From the NCBI RefSeq assembly GCF_022867885.1, contig NZ_JALIFP010000014.1, forward strand, positions 1-64,000: 64,000 bases of DNA. Reading direction: 5' to 3'. Shown here piece by piece: positions 53,944 through 64,000 of this stretch (position 1 is its first letter; the number at the start of each line of letters is the position of its first letter). The notes beneath the pieces were generated by a model, which was not told where the DNA came from, ran no database searches, and saw only the letters and a program-made list of their open reading frames with translations. The position numbers and the translations under genes were made by a program. Source of the DNA: Lederbergia sp. NSJ-179. Lineage in GTDB: Bacteria > Bacillota > Bacilli > Bacillales > Bacillaceae_C.

Positions 53944-53980
53944 GGACTGTAGACGAGCAAATCGTCAACAGTCTTTCTTA
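53944..53980 (+). terminator. Terminator of ohr
   Basis: GGACTGTAGACGA pairs with TCGTCAACAGTC with one mismatch around a GCAAA loop, followed by TTTCTT. It lies 16 bases after the ohr stop. Confidence 0.7.
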
Positions 53981-54200
53981 AAAGATAAGAGTATAAAAAT
54001 TGGCTGGTGCTGAATCTAGCTCCAGGCGCCATCGGCTCGAGGTCAAATAACCTGAGCCAATAAAAGTCAAGATCGGACTTTTCTTGTCTCAGAACATTTG
54101 CTTGTCGCGGGCCAACAGGATGTTGGTCAGAACGGCGTTGCGCCAGGACGGCGCGAACTTAGCCGTTCATCCATTAGGCGGGCGCCTTGCGCTTTTCTCA
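53981..54200 (-). repeat. Modular hairpin repeat, long inverted copy
   Basis: The longest copy, in reverse orientation: ATAAAAATTGGCTGG, ATCTAGCTCCAGGCGCC, ATCGGCTCGAGGTCAAATAA, a hairpin TGAGCCAATAAAAGTC / GACTTTTCTTGTCTCA with changes in both arms, ACATTTGCTTGTCG, then the extra module AACAGGATGTTGGTCAGAAC, GGCGTTGCGCCAGGACGGCG and TTAGCCGTTCAT, ending GGCGGGCGCCTTGCGCTTTT. It fills most of the gap between ohr and yfhH. Confidence 0.8.
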
Positions 54201-54306
54201 TTATATGCACATAATGTCGATATGACTAAATTGCGTCCATGCTCCCTATTATGGCATGATAAGTTTATCTGCATCGTCATGAAGTACCTATGAGAGGAGT
54301 AACACA

Positions 54307-54648
54307 ATGGCACATCCATATAAAACCTATTCCCTTGATCAATTACAAGAAGAAGTGGAAATTCTCAAGGAAAAATTAAAACGAGCCCAGTTGGAAGGTA
54401 AAACGAATCATATTCTCGTCTATAAGCGAAAAATAGAGCTAGTCCGTTCCTTCATGTTAAACTCGGAAGATTTCCAACCTGGGGATATATTCGAGATCAT
54501 CGAGGAACCAGATTATCTATTTGAAATTATTGAAATCAGTGGGGTAACAGCTTGGGGATACACAATTGATAAAAAGGATGGAAAGAAGGATAAAGAACAG
54601 CGAGGCAAACTGCTTGCTCAAATACGTCAGACAACTGAACGTCCCTAA
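54307..54648 (+). CDS. yfhH: YfhH family protein (DUF1811)
   Basis: A 113-residue cytosolic protein. SLDQLQEEVEILKEKLKRAQ with VYKRKIELVRSFMLN and FQPGDIFEIIEEPDYLFEI then GVTAWGYTID match the DUF1811/YfhH pattern: an N-terminal helical pair and a small beta-barrel. The function is unknown in B. subtilis. GAGGAG precedes the ATG by eight bases. Confidence 0.85.
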   Translation: MAHPYKTYSLDQLQEEVEILKEKLKRAQLEGKTNHILVYKRKIELVRSFMLNSEDFQPGDIFEIIEEPDYLFEIIEISGVTAWGYTIDKKDGKKDKEQRGKLLAQIRQTTERP

Positions 54649-54893
54649 ATGTATTTGTGCCTAGTTTGTTTAATTCGTTTGAGCCTTATCTGAAATTTTG
54701 GCCTTTATTTTGATATTGTTGTATAATTTTTTATTTTAACTAAGTTGGGCTCCTATAAATACGTAAAGATCCCCCTTTTATCATCACTAGATTACGAGTA
54801 TGTGCTCCATTAATAGCTAATGACGTTCAATTGATTTTTCTAGATTTTCTGTCCTACGGTCGATTCGTATCTCTAGTTACAGCAAATGGCTTT
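54649..54893. other. Short gene-free stretch after yfhH
   Basis: No gene, strong hairpin or promoter was identified. A minus-strand piece reading RIDRRTENLEKSIER near 54840 hints at a lost small gene but lacks a frame of useful length. Confidence 0.3.
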
Positions 54894-55103
54894 CTACCAT
54901 AATCCCCTTAAAAAATTCTCATTGTTGTAAGGAGAGCGATCAGAATAAACGCCCTGCCCATTAGGCAAAGCCCAGTTACCAGGCTGCACGTTATAAGCAT
55001 ATCTTGGTACATGAGCATAATAAGGATACATATAAGGCTGATCAGCAAAATCCAAAGTAGAAAGAACATTGGAGCTGGATACTTCAAACGTGGAAACAAT
55101 CAC
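54894..55103 (-). CDS. Possible Tyr/Pro/Asn-rich small protein, unrecognised
   Basis: A 69-codon frame whose product contains DQPYMYPYYAHVPRYAYNVQ and PGNWALPNGQGVYSDRSPYN. The composition (Tyr, Pro, Asn) recalls small spore-coat or exported proteins, but no family is recognised. It starts just past the stop of the retropepsin remnant, near TGATTGTTTCC, without a clear site. A competing frame in the same place is hydrophobic and less likely. Confidence 0.3.
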   Translation of the reverse strand: MIVSTFEVSSSNVLSTLDFADQPYMYPYYAHVPRYAYNVQPGNWALPNGQGVYSDRSPYNNENFLRGLW

Positions 55104-55324
55104 CGAAGCCTTCCGAGTTGCAATGGAAAAGAATCCATCAGGCAGTTATCAATTTCTAAACGTGTTACAGTTTGCTCACAACACAGTTCACTTTCTCCCC
55201 CTCCATACATTTTTCTCAGACCTCCACTTTTACGATCAATGATTAGTCCTATTTGTTTAACTTCATCCGTATCTAAGCTTGTAGTTGAACAGCCTGTATC
55301 TAAAAGTACATGATCTAAACATAT
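55100..55324 (-). pseudogene. Remnant of a retropepsin-like aspartic protease gene
   Basis: An open stretch of 74 codons without a start codon. DHVLLDTGCSTTSLDTDEVK carries the DTGxS catalytic motif of retropepsin-like proteases, followed by KQIGLIIDRKSGGLRKMYGG and CCEQTVTRLEIDNCLMDSFP. Intact relatives are about 130-140 residues; the first 25 and last 40 are missing here (stop TAA just upstream, stop TGA after QLGRLR). Confidence 0.65.
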
Positions 55325-55672
55325 TTAGAAATTGTACTAGAATCACAACAGAAAATAAAAGTGGTCTTGAGTAATACAGGCGCTCTTTTTGAATGCCATA
55401 TTTTGGGTAGTAGTTCGTATAAGTAGGTGTTGTTATTTTTCTTTTTGTTCTGTTTTCCACCATAATGAATCTTTTTGTTATTCAGTTCAATGTTACAGCT
55501 CACTACTTTATATAGGAAACCGTTTAGTTTTTAATATCCCAAAAAGGTCCGGGCGATATCCGCGTCTTGGCGAAAGTTATGAAATAAAAAAATTTATCCC
55601 GATCTCTACATTCAAGAGTTTGTGGGGAAAAATGGGGTTTAGAATGGGAGATCAACAGCCAATAACCAAAAC
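55325..55672. other. Gene-poor stretch before the beta-glucoside locus
   Basis: Overlapping short frames exist on both strands, but none shows a recognisable family or a credible ribosome site. A plus-strand piece near 55540-55690 (RYPRLGESYEIKKFIPISTF) looks protein-like but has no proper start. Probably eroded coding sequence. Confidence 0.3.
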
Positions 55673-55719
55673 AATGCCCGGAACCAAAGCAACTTAGCAT
55701 TGCTATGATACCGGGCATT
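55673..55719 (-). terminator. Probable terminator of the bglPH transcript
   Basis: AATGCCCGG and CCGGGCATT form a 9-base outer stem around a 29-base region with an inner AGCAA/TTGCT pairing; on the minus strand GTTTTGGTT follows. It lies about 110 bases past the bglH stop. Confidence 0.5.
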
Positions 55720-55830
55720 TCCCTGTTTTACTGGCTATTTTTTTCACAGCTTCTAGTACATCCGCTGTGTTACTCTATAAGTGTTTATATCATTCAAAGC
55801 TATATTTCTTAAATCTTTTAGCCAGATCAT

Positions 55831-59173
<3,343 letters not shown>

Positions 59174-59214
59174 TTTTCTCACTCCCAATTTTTTACTATT
59201 GAAGCATAAAAAAA

Positions 59215-59269
59215 CCTAAACGCTTCCTAGAATACATAATTGTTTTACATACTCTAGGGAACGTTTAGG
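59215..59269 (-). terminator. Riboswitch-like terminator in the bglP leader, antagonised by RAT
   Basis: On the minus strand CCTAAACGTTCCCTAG and CTAGGAAGCGTTTAGG pair across a loop of about 22 bases (AGTATGTAAAACAATTATGTAT, partly paired), followed by TTTTTTTATG. Its upstream arm overlaps the last bases of the RAT at 59268-59295, the arrangement of LicT/BglG-type antitermination. Confidence 0.85.
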
Positions 59270-59295
59270 TAATGCCTGATTTAACAGTTACACCC
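59268..59295 (-). promoter_or_regulatory. RAT antiterminator site before bglP
   Basis: On the minus strand GGGTGTAACTGTTAAATCAGG continues with CATTACC, following the RAT pattern GGATTGTTACTG...CAGGCAAAACC with several changes. It lies directly after the licT stop, so transcripts reaching bglP from licT must pass it. Confidence 0.7.
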
Positions 59296-59299
59296 TAAA

Positions 59300-60157
59300 T
59301 TATTCGTCCGTTTTATTAGTAATCCGTGAAGTCATTCTTTGGATATGAAGAATTAAATAGGTCATTTCATCGTCAGATATATTCCATCCATATTCTAAAC
59401 GCAAATATTTTGCAATCTTTAACACACATTGGTAGATTTGCGGATTCTGCTGGGTCACCAAGGTAAAAATAGAACTTGCAGAATTCGTCCGAATTAACTT
59501 TTTCTCAAGATGTCTTAAGATAAAATAACGTAAATGGGTTAAGAATCTTGAGAAATTCAATGAGTCCTCTTCTAAGTTCACTTGAAAATGATAACTAATA
59601 ATATCAAGAATTTTATTGGTAATTTCAGTTATCTTAATAGTCTCTGGCATACCTTCAATTCCAGATTGTGCATTCACAAAGTGTAACGCAATCGCCGTCG
59701 CTTCTGTAGCAGGCATTTCCTGGCCAGTTTGTTCCAAGATCATTTGTACGGCTCGTTCACCCACTTGAAATTCCTTTTTATATAAACTCTTTACTTCCCA
59801 ATGAAGTGGATTTTTTATAAACAACTGATTTTCTGCTCTTTTAATTGCAAAGTTCAGATGATCTGACAAAGTAATTAAAAATGCATCGTTGAATTTCTTA
59901 TCTAGAATTTTCTCTCCTAATGAGATAATCTTGGTCGTTAAATAAATTATCTCAGGAGGTATTTCATTTAAAATGTTTAATATTGGATGGCTATTTGAAG
60001 ATGAATCTAAGGTATAAATTTTATCAACAAGCTGTTGATCAATCTCCTCGTTCTTTTTCCTTTTAAAACCGATTCCCTTTCCAATGACAACGACTTCCTG
60101 TCCATTATGGTCAACAGCCAGTACAACATTATTATTGAACGCTTGTTTCAATATCAT
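59300..60157 (-). CDS. licT: Transcriptional antiterminator LicT/BglG family
   Basis: A 285-residue RNA-binding regulator. The CAT RNA-binding domain (1-58) reads LKQAFNNNVVLAVDHNGQEV, VVIGKGIGFKRKKNEEIDQQ and LVDKIYTLDS. Two PTS regulation domains (about 68-172 and 175-285) hold phosphorylation histidines in LITLSDHLNFAIKRAE, HWEVKSLYKKEF, AIALHFVNAQS, FLTHLRYFILR and LILHIQRM. In the absence of substrate BglP phosphorylates PRD1 and inactivates it; HPr phosphorylates PRD2 and activates it. The start is ATG at 60157, nine bases after AGGTG. Autoregulated through its own RAT. Confidence 0.93.
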   Translation of the reverse strand: MILKQAFNNNVVLAVDHNGQEVVVIGKGIGFKRKKNEEIDQQLVDKIYTLDSSSNSHPILNILNEIPPEIIYLTTKIISLGEKILDKKFNDAFLITLSDHLNFAIKRAENQLFIKNPLHWEVKSLYKKEFQVGERAVQMILEQTGQEMPATEATAIALHFVNAQSGIEGMPETIKITEITNKILDIISYHFQVNLEEDSLNFSRFLTHLRYFILRHLEKKLIRTNSASSIFTLVTQQNPQIYQCVLKIAKYLRLEYGWNISDDEMTYLILHIQRMTSRITNKTDE

Positions 60158-60212
60158 TATTATGAACACCTCACTTTATGACTATAACTTAGTCTTTCCG
60201 AAGAAAATAAAA

Positions 60213-60273
60213 AAACCAATTATAAATAATGAGCAACAAAAAGGTTTTTGCACTCAAAATTTATAATTGGTTT
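60213..60273 (-). terminator. Terminator in the licT leader, overlapping its RAT
   Basis: On the minus strand AAACCAATTATAAAT and ATTTATAATTGGTTT form a perfect 15-base stem, followed by TTTT. The upstream arm shares its first bases with the end of the RAT at 60269-60298, so the two structures exclude each other. Confidence 0.9.
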
Positions 60274-60298
60274 TGCCTGATTTAATCAGTAACAATCC
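60269..60298 (-). promoter_or_regulatory. RAT antiterminator site before licT
   Basis: On the minus strand GGATTGTTACTGATTAAATC continues AGGCAAAACC, a close match to the RAT consensus bound by LicT. It starts about 15 bases after the predicted transcription start. Confidence 0.93.
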
Positions 60299-60311
60299 GC
60301 TATTTACTTTT

Positions 60312-60341
60312 ATACTATCACAGTTGAGTAAGCGCAGTCAA
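60312..60341 (-). promoter_or_regulatory. Promoter of licT
   Basis: On the minus strand TTGACT (60341-60336) and TAGTAT (60317-60312) are separated by 18 bases. The RAT begins 14 bases downstream of the -10. Confidence 0.65.
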
Positions 60342-60399
60342 TATGTATCCGTCAAGTGCTCCTTGGAGCCTGTCCACCTCTGCAGTAGGATCGGATACG

Positions 60400-60600
60400 G
60401 TTTCTTCTCAAAAATCACAGACCACCCGTTCAACGGGTGGTTTGACTCAGCCCTGTTCTGCCCGACATTGGCTTGCGAAAACCTTTGTCATTATAGCGGA
60501 GGAGGACTTTTTATCATACGTAAAGGTACTTCCGTTTCTGTTCTCCCACGCATAACGTGGGGCTTAATCTGGAGTTAGATCTGGTTCTACTAAACGATAA
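60400..60600. mobile_element. Possible IS200/IS605-derived palindromic element (PATE-like)
   Basis: Two hairpins with the same build, ACCACCCG-TTCAA-CGGGTGGT (60421-60441) and CCCACG-CATAA-CGTGGG (60545-60561), stand about 105 bases apart. Each has a short stem and a five-base loop, as the subterminal hairpins of IS200/IS605 elements do. There is no tnpA or tnpB gene between. The stretch is more GC-rich than its flanks. This is a hypothesis; exact ends cannot be fixed. Confidence 0.4.
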
Positions 60601-60652
60601 GCCTTCGCGATAGCTATTCATCTTGAAGCAGCTATTCCCGCAAGTACGTTCA

Positions 60653-60919
60653 TTAGTCAACCAACCCCTCATTTTTTAATGTTTCGGCAATATGATTCAA
60701 TGCCGCTTCTTCATCATTTCCCTCAGCAATCACTTTAATCTCAGCATCCTTGCCAATTCCCATAGCCATGATCGACATAATCGATTTCAAATTAGCTAGC
60801 CTCCCTTTATATTCGAGAGTAACCTCAGACTGAAATTGACTAGCTGCCTTTACTAAATTTGTCGCTGGACGTGCATGAATACCTGTCTCATCTGTTATTG
60901 TGAATGCTCTCTCTAACAT
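60653..60919 (-). CDS. HPr family phosphocarrier protein in the beta-glucoside locus
   Basis: An 88-residue HPr. His15 in TGIHARPAT is the site phosphorylated by enzyme I, and Ser46 in NLKSIMSIM is the regulatory HPr kinase site, so it looks functional both in transport and in catabolite repression. Crh proteins lack His15, so this is not Crh. The usual ptsH lies with ptsI; no ptsI is next to this one, so it is probably a second, locus-specific HPr. A RAT/terminator pair lies in its leader, predicting LicT-dependent expression. The ATG has GGAGA nearby. Confidence 0.9.
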   Translation of the reverse strand: MLERAFTITDETGIHARPATNLVKAASQFQSEVTLEYKGRLANLKSIMSIMAMGIGKDAEIKVIAEGNDEEAALNHIAETLKNEGLVD

Positions 60920-60961
60920 ATCAAATTCTCCTTTAGAAATAAAATCATAGTACTAGTGTCG

Positions 60962-61022
60962 CAAAATAAAAACCCAAATAAGTACATATATGGCTTGCAT
61001 ATACATTACTTACCTAGGTTTT
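60962..61022 (-). terminator. Terminator in the HPr leader, overlapping its RAT
   Basis: On the minus strand AAACCTAGGTAAGTAATGTA with TATG pairs with CATATATGTACTTATTTGGG then TTT, with several G-U pairs, and is followed by TTTATTTT. The upstream arm overlaps the end of the RAT at 61017-61045. Confidence 0.75.
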
Positions 61023-61045
61023 GCCTCCATGACCAGTCACAATCC
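61017..61045 (-). promoter_or_regulatory. RAT antiterminator site before the HPr gene
   Basis: On the minus strand GGATTGTGACTGGTCATGGA continues GGCAAAACC. It shares GGATTGT.ACTG and GGCAAAACC with the licT RAT; the variable part between them differs. It lies about 100 bases before the HPr start. Confidence 0.85.
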
Positions 61046-61067
61046 TATAAAAGATTGAACAACATAT

Positions 61068-61096
61068 ATTATATACAAATATCCACCTAACTTCAA
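61068..61096 (-). promoter_or_regulatory. Promoter of the HPr gene
   Basis: On the minus strand TTGAAG (61096-61091), 17 bases, then TATAAT (61073-61068). The RAT begins about 22 bases downstream of the -10, as expected for a leader antiterminator. Confidence 0.75.
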
Positions 61097-61100
61097 AAGT

Positions 61101-61172
61101 TTACCTTAGATCATCACCATTTGTTTCGATAACTTGCTGATACCACTCAAAACTTTTTTCCGCATTGTTTTC
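61101..61172 (-). pseudogene. C-terminal remnant of a second family 1 glycosidase gene
   Basis: The last 23 codons of a GH1 gene: ENNAEKSFEWYQQVIETNGD then DLR and a stop. It aligns with the end of the bglH product in this window ([17 protein letters not shown]). Upstream the frame breaks and no further GH1 sequence is seen before the helicase gene at 61255. It suggests that another bgl gene once stood just upstream of the HPr gene. Confidence 0.65.
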
Positions 61173-61254
61173 CTGTAACAGGGGAAAAACCTACATTTTT
61201 ATCCCTTAATAGCTTATGTACTTGCTTAAAAAGTTCCCTATTAAAATCTCGAGT

Positions 61255-64000
61255 TTATGGATTGTTTGCCGTTTTATTTAATTCTTTCAAAGCAACTTCA
61301 AAATACTTCACCTTTCCCCATGTCTCTTTATTTCCAATTACAACAAAGTATTCTTTTGCCCGGCTTGCCGCTACATTTAGCAAGTTTGGCGTGTCAGACG
61401 CCCAGCGTAGAGGACCGTTTTCGCCATCATTTACCCCTAGAACCAATAGGACTAGTGGAGCCTCTTTTCCTTGAAAAGTATGGACCGTGCCAATTTTTAC
61501 ATTGCACACAGACATTTGCTTGTTCATTCTCTCTAAACCTTGTTTGACACTCATAAACGGAGTAATCATAAAGCACGTTTTATGAGGATATTCCTCAACG
61601 TAATCTTGGGCAATTTTGAATGCTTGTTCTGCTTGCTCTTGTACAAAGTGGTCCCCCTTTTGGGCAGTTTGACCAGGTACATGTAGCCACTGGCTCGTAT
61701 ATACCTTGCCGTCTTCAAGCTTATCATGCTTGGTACCGTAAAGCATTTTATTCTGATATGTCGTCTTATTACAGATAGTAAACATGGGATCAGCACAACG
61801 GCGATGAACCCTGAGTGGACATCCCAGCCAAATACGATTCCCTCTATCGTCCTCCATCTGGCCACCATACTTATTATTTAAATCAGCATATTCCTGGGCA
61901 CTCGCTTCAGGCCTTGTCACTTTATGGAAATAGGCTGCTTTTTCATCCATGCCAACGCCGTTGGTCGCTATAAATTTGAGCTGATCATGACTTAAAGTAA
62001 CGACTGGTGGAATCTGTAATGGATCCCCTACAACCACTGCCCGCTTACTGCGCCAAATGGCTCCGACTGCTGATTGAGGGCTAGCCTGTCCGGCTTCATC
62101 AATAAATAACCAGCCGATATCTTCCTTTTTTAAGTCTTTCAAAAAACTGGCGATTGACGCGAAAGTGGAAGAGAGAATGGGACTTATCAGAAAAACCGTA
62201 TCAAACATTGCCTGAATAAAGGCTTGGCGTTTTTCATTATTTATATCTTCACTCAATGGATGTCTTCCATTTACAATATATTGTTGTGCCAACTCCATGT
62301 TTTTCTTAATTTTTTCAAAATGCGTATAAATAAACTGTTCATATTGCTCCATGGCCAGTCCAAATAATTTACTTCTTTCGCAGCGGATTAAGCTTCCTTC
62401 ATCTACATTGATATACTGTTCTTCAGATTTTTGCCACTGTTCATGATCAATATCATCCAAGCCAGTTGCCGTATTAGCCGCCTGAATTTTTTTCAGTATG
62501 CTTTTCTCTATCTGTTCGAGACTATCTCTATCTTTCTCTATTTCCGGAATCCCCGCTTCCAGCTTCTGCATCATCTTTTCAAAAAACTGCTCTCGGTTCT
62601 TCTTTTTTCCTAGTGCACTTGAGATTGTCCCCCACTCGGATTGGCCGCTCCCAAAAAATCTATAGTGATTTCCCAGTAATACCTCATCCTCTGGTAATTC
62701 TTTACTAATATTTTCTACCGCAGCATTATTATTAGAGACAACAAGCATTCGAAAATCCTTCAGTTTTGGATGAAAAGTATAATATATATCCTCTTCTCCT
62801 GGTCCATATTTTATTTCTTCTATAATGGCTTGTTCCCTTTGCAAAAATTTAACCTTTTCAACCAAAATATTGGCAAAGACATCCTTTAGTAATGTTGTTT
62901 TTCCTGTTCCTGGAGGTCCATTAACAGAAAAAAGAAAACCGTCTTCTTTCTTATACTTCTCAAAAATTATATTTAAGGCTACCTGTTGCATTAAACCAAG
63001 TGGATATTTAGAAGGCCATTTTGCCGGTGGCATCTGCCTTAAAATGCGCTTGCACTCTGTGATGGAAGAATGACTAAAGAAATCGACCTGTTCCTTGGAT
63101 TGCTTTGTTACCTCCCACTGATCAGCAGCAAGATAGGTCTTTAAAGCCTGGCCAATTTGCTTCTTATGTAAAGCCGTATGAACAGCCTTCAAATCCTTTA
63201 AGTAAAAACTATTAATTCCCACATACTCGTCAAAGGTCAGTATTTCATAGTGAGTGTTAAAAGCATCCGCACCGAATCGCAAGATACCGTCTCCTTGTAG
63301 ATGGACAGGCGCAAGGTATGACTGCAAAACGCCATGGATGAGATGATTTAATTGTCGCCAATTTTGATAGCGAATATGGATGAACTTCAGATCTTTCAGC
63401 AAGTTAGGATCTTCCTCATCTTGAAATGCCAACTCGTGATCCATTCTTCCGTATCCTTCATCTTGGGTTAACTCGCCAATCGCCTGTTCCAGCTCATGCT
63501 GCAGGCCTTCTAATGTTTTTCCAGTCCTAAGCAGGAACCTCACGATTGGGCTGATCACAAGCGGACTTCTCTGCTCAGCTTCCTTATCGATTTTCAGCAT
63601 ATGATCCAACTTTACATGAATTAAAAAGCTGTCCGGCTTTTCCTTGAAGTCCATGAAGGAATTACTTTTATTTGCAAGCGAGGCGAAGTAACGCAAAACT
63701 TCCTCCTTCGCCACTGGCAAATAAAACAGGGAGGCACTTTTCTCTCTTAAATATACGCCTTTCACTCGACTCCCTTTCGTTTCAAGGAACATGCTCATAT
63801 CACCCATCGGTTTTCCGTTATAAGTTACAAAATCTCTTCGCCTAAGTACTGGTTCTTCAGTAAAAAAACTTTGGAATTGCTTCATCGTTATATAGTTCTT
63901 ACTATATTCCATAAAATTATAATGCTCTAACTCAATAAAATAACGAAGGAGCACATCGGCTGATTCTGATTGCCTAAGGGGTTGCTCTTTCGGTTTTCTA
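61255..64000 (-). CDS. Superfamily 1 DNA/RNA helicase (AAA_11/AAA_12 type), 5' end outside the window
   Basis: The frame stays open to base 64000, so the protein exceeds 914 residues and its start is not visible; the GTG at 63954 is only an internal codon or alternative. A non-motor N-terminal region occupies the first 300 or so visible residues. The motor has Walker A NGPPGTGKTTLLKD, motif II FIDEAGQASPQSA (DEAG), motif III VVVGDPLQIPPVV, motif V VGTVHTFQGKEAPLVLLVLG and motif VI NVAASRAKEYFVVIGN. This is the Upf1/DNA2-like group. Such large helicases are often carried by accessory or defence loci; no partner gene is in view. It ends 82 bases from the GH1 remnant. Confidence 0.85.
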   Translation of the reverse strand, partial: RKPKEQPLRQSESADVLLRYFIELEHYNFMEYSKNYITMKQFQSFFTEEPVLRRRDFVTYNGKPMGDMSMFLETKGSRVKGVYLREKSASLFYLPVAKEEVLRYFASLANKSNSFMDFKEKPDSFLIHVKLDHMLKIDKEAEQRSPLVISPIVRFLLRTGKTLEGLQHELEQAIGELTQDEGYGRMDHELAFQDEEDPNLLKDLKFIHIRYQNWRQLNHLIHGVLQSYLAPVHLQGDGILRFGADAFNTHYEILTFDEYVGINSFYLKDLKAVHTALHKKQIGQALKTYLAADQWEVTKQSKEQVDFFSHSSITECKRILRQMPPAKWPSKYPLGLMQQVALNIIFEKYKKEDGFLFSVNGPPGTGKTTLLKDVFANILVEKVKFLQREQAIIEEIKYGPGEEDIYYTFHPKLKDFRMLVVSNNNAAVENISKELPEDEVLLGNHYRFFGSGQSEWGTISSALGKKKNREQFFEKMMQKLEAGIPEIEKDRDSLEQIEKSILKKIQAANTATGLDDIDHEQWQKSEEQYINVDEGSLIRCERSKLFGLAMEQYEQFIYTHFEKIKKNMELAQQYIVNGRHPLSEDINNEKRQAFIQAMFDTVFLISPILSSTFASIASFLKDLKKEDIGWLFIDEAGQASPQSAVGAIWRSKRAVVVGDPLQIPPVVTLSHDQLKFIATNGVGMDEKAAYFHKVTRPEASAQEYADLNNKYGGQMEDDRGNRIWLGCPLRVHRRCADPMFTICNKTTYQNKMLYGTKHDKLEDGKVYTSQWLHVPGQTAQKGDHFVQEQAEQAFKIAQDYVEEYPHKTCFMITPFMSVKQGLERMNKQMSVCNVKIGTVHTFQGKEAPLVLLVLGVNDGENGPLRWASDTPNLLNVAASRAKEYFVVIGNKETWGKVKYFEVALKELNKTANNP

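Noticed and set aside
54084-54293. 69-codon plus-strand frame
   Set aside because: It lies mostly inside the inverted modular repeat and has no ribosome site.
60325-60342. cre-like site in the licT promoter spacer (TGACTGCGCTTACT)
   Set aside because: Three mismatches to the fixed positions, so too weak to call.
60267-60578. Frames of 70 and 103 codons on the plus strand
   Set aside because: They cross the licT promoter, RAT and the palindromic element and show no family pattern.

Overview
The window looks like a chromosomal segment of a low-GC, endospore-forming member of the Bacillaceae (Bacillus sensu lato). The supporting markers are a tapA-sipW biofilm-matrix locus, the Sda sporulation checkpoint protein, YfhH- and YkvR-type proteins, DUF4317, AhpC/AhpF behind a PerR-like box, Zur-like boxes, cre-like sites, LicT/RAT antitermination and AGGAGG-type ribosome binding sites. 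I see no rRNA, tRNA, CRISPR array, prophage or intact insertion sequence. Species cannot be decided from this sequence alone.

Layout. 1-0.7 kb: start of a tapA-like/sipW operon running off the left edge. 0.85-4.2 kb: a secreted multidomain rhamnogalacturonan lyase with a cre-like site upstream. 4.8-5.3 kb: a helically phased short repeat and two mobile-type repeats. 5.4-12.3 kb: a GNAT protein, an ABC/DUF1854/ABC exporter cassette and a TolB-like propeller. 13.4-15.5 kb: ahpCF. 15.7-20.9 kb: an unknown coupled gene pair, class I aldolase, an MNT/HEPN pair, DUF4317 and a nucleotidyltransferase. 21.1-25.9 kb: a mannose-family PTS with an M20 hydrolase and a divergent RpiR regulator. 26-30.3 kb: SnoaL-like protein, MerR regulator, cell-wall amidase, sda, a decayed SDR gene behind an intact MerR-type promoter, and a luciferase-like oxidoreductase with ykvR. 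30.5-35.2 kb: a two-component system, a small membrane protein and a DJ-1/PfpI operon. 35.9-38.9 kb: Zur-type zinc uptake operon. 39-43.6 kb: AraC remnant and a PadR-linked heterodimeric ABC exporter. 43.8-45.9 kb: monooxygenase fragment and a single-chain L-serine dehydratase. 46.4-53.4 kb: a two-component system divergent from a YknXYZ/MacAB-like pump followed by two exported proteins. 53.5-55.8 kb: ohr, yfhH and decayed genes. 55.8-61.1 kb: a LicT-controlled beta-glucoside locus. 61.3-64 kb: a superfamily-1 helicase open at the right edge.

How the parts fit. The beta-glucoside region is the most coherent regulatory circuit. Three RAT-type antiterminator sites, each overlapping a terminator stem, precede licT, bglP-bglH and, unusually, a gene for an HPr phosphocarrier. 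LicT, HPr and the PTS permease would then be induced together. The plant-polymer theme (rhamnogalacturonan lyase, aryl-beta-glucosides, TolB-like propeller) fits a soil or plant-litter lifestyle. A family of modular hairpin repeats recurs at least seven times. One copy lies inside the ABC/DUF1854 operon and two lie between the zinc operon promoter and a distant pair of Zur-like boxes.

Start codons were often moved inside the longest open frame to the ATG/TTG with the best Shine-Dalgarno spacing; these choices are stated per gene. All functions are inferred from motif and family recognition by eye; no database search was run.
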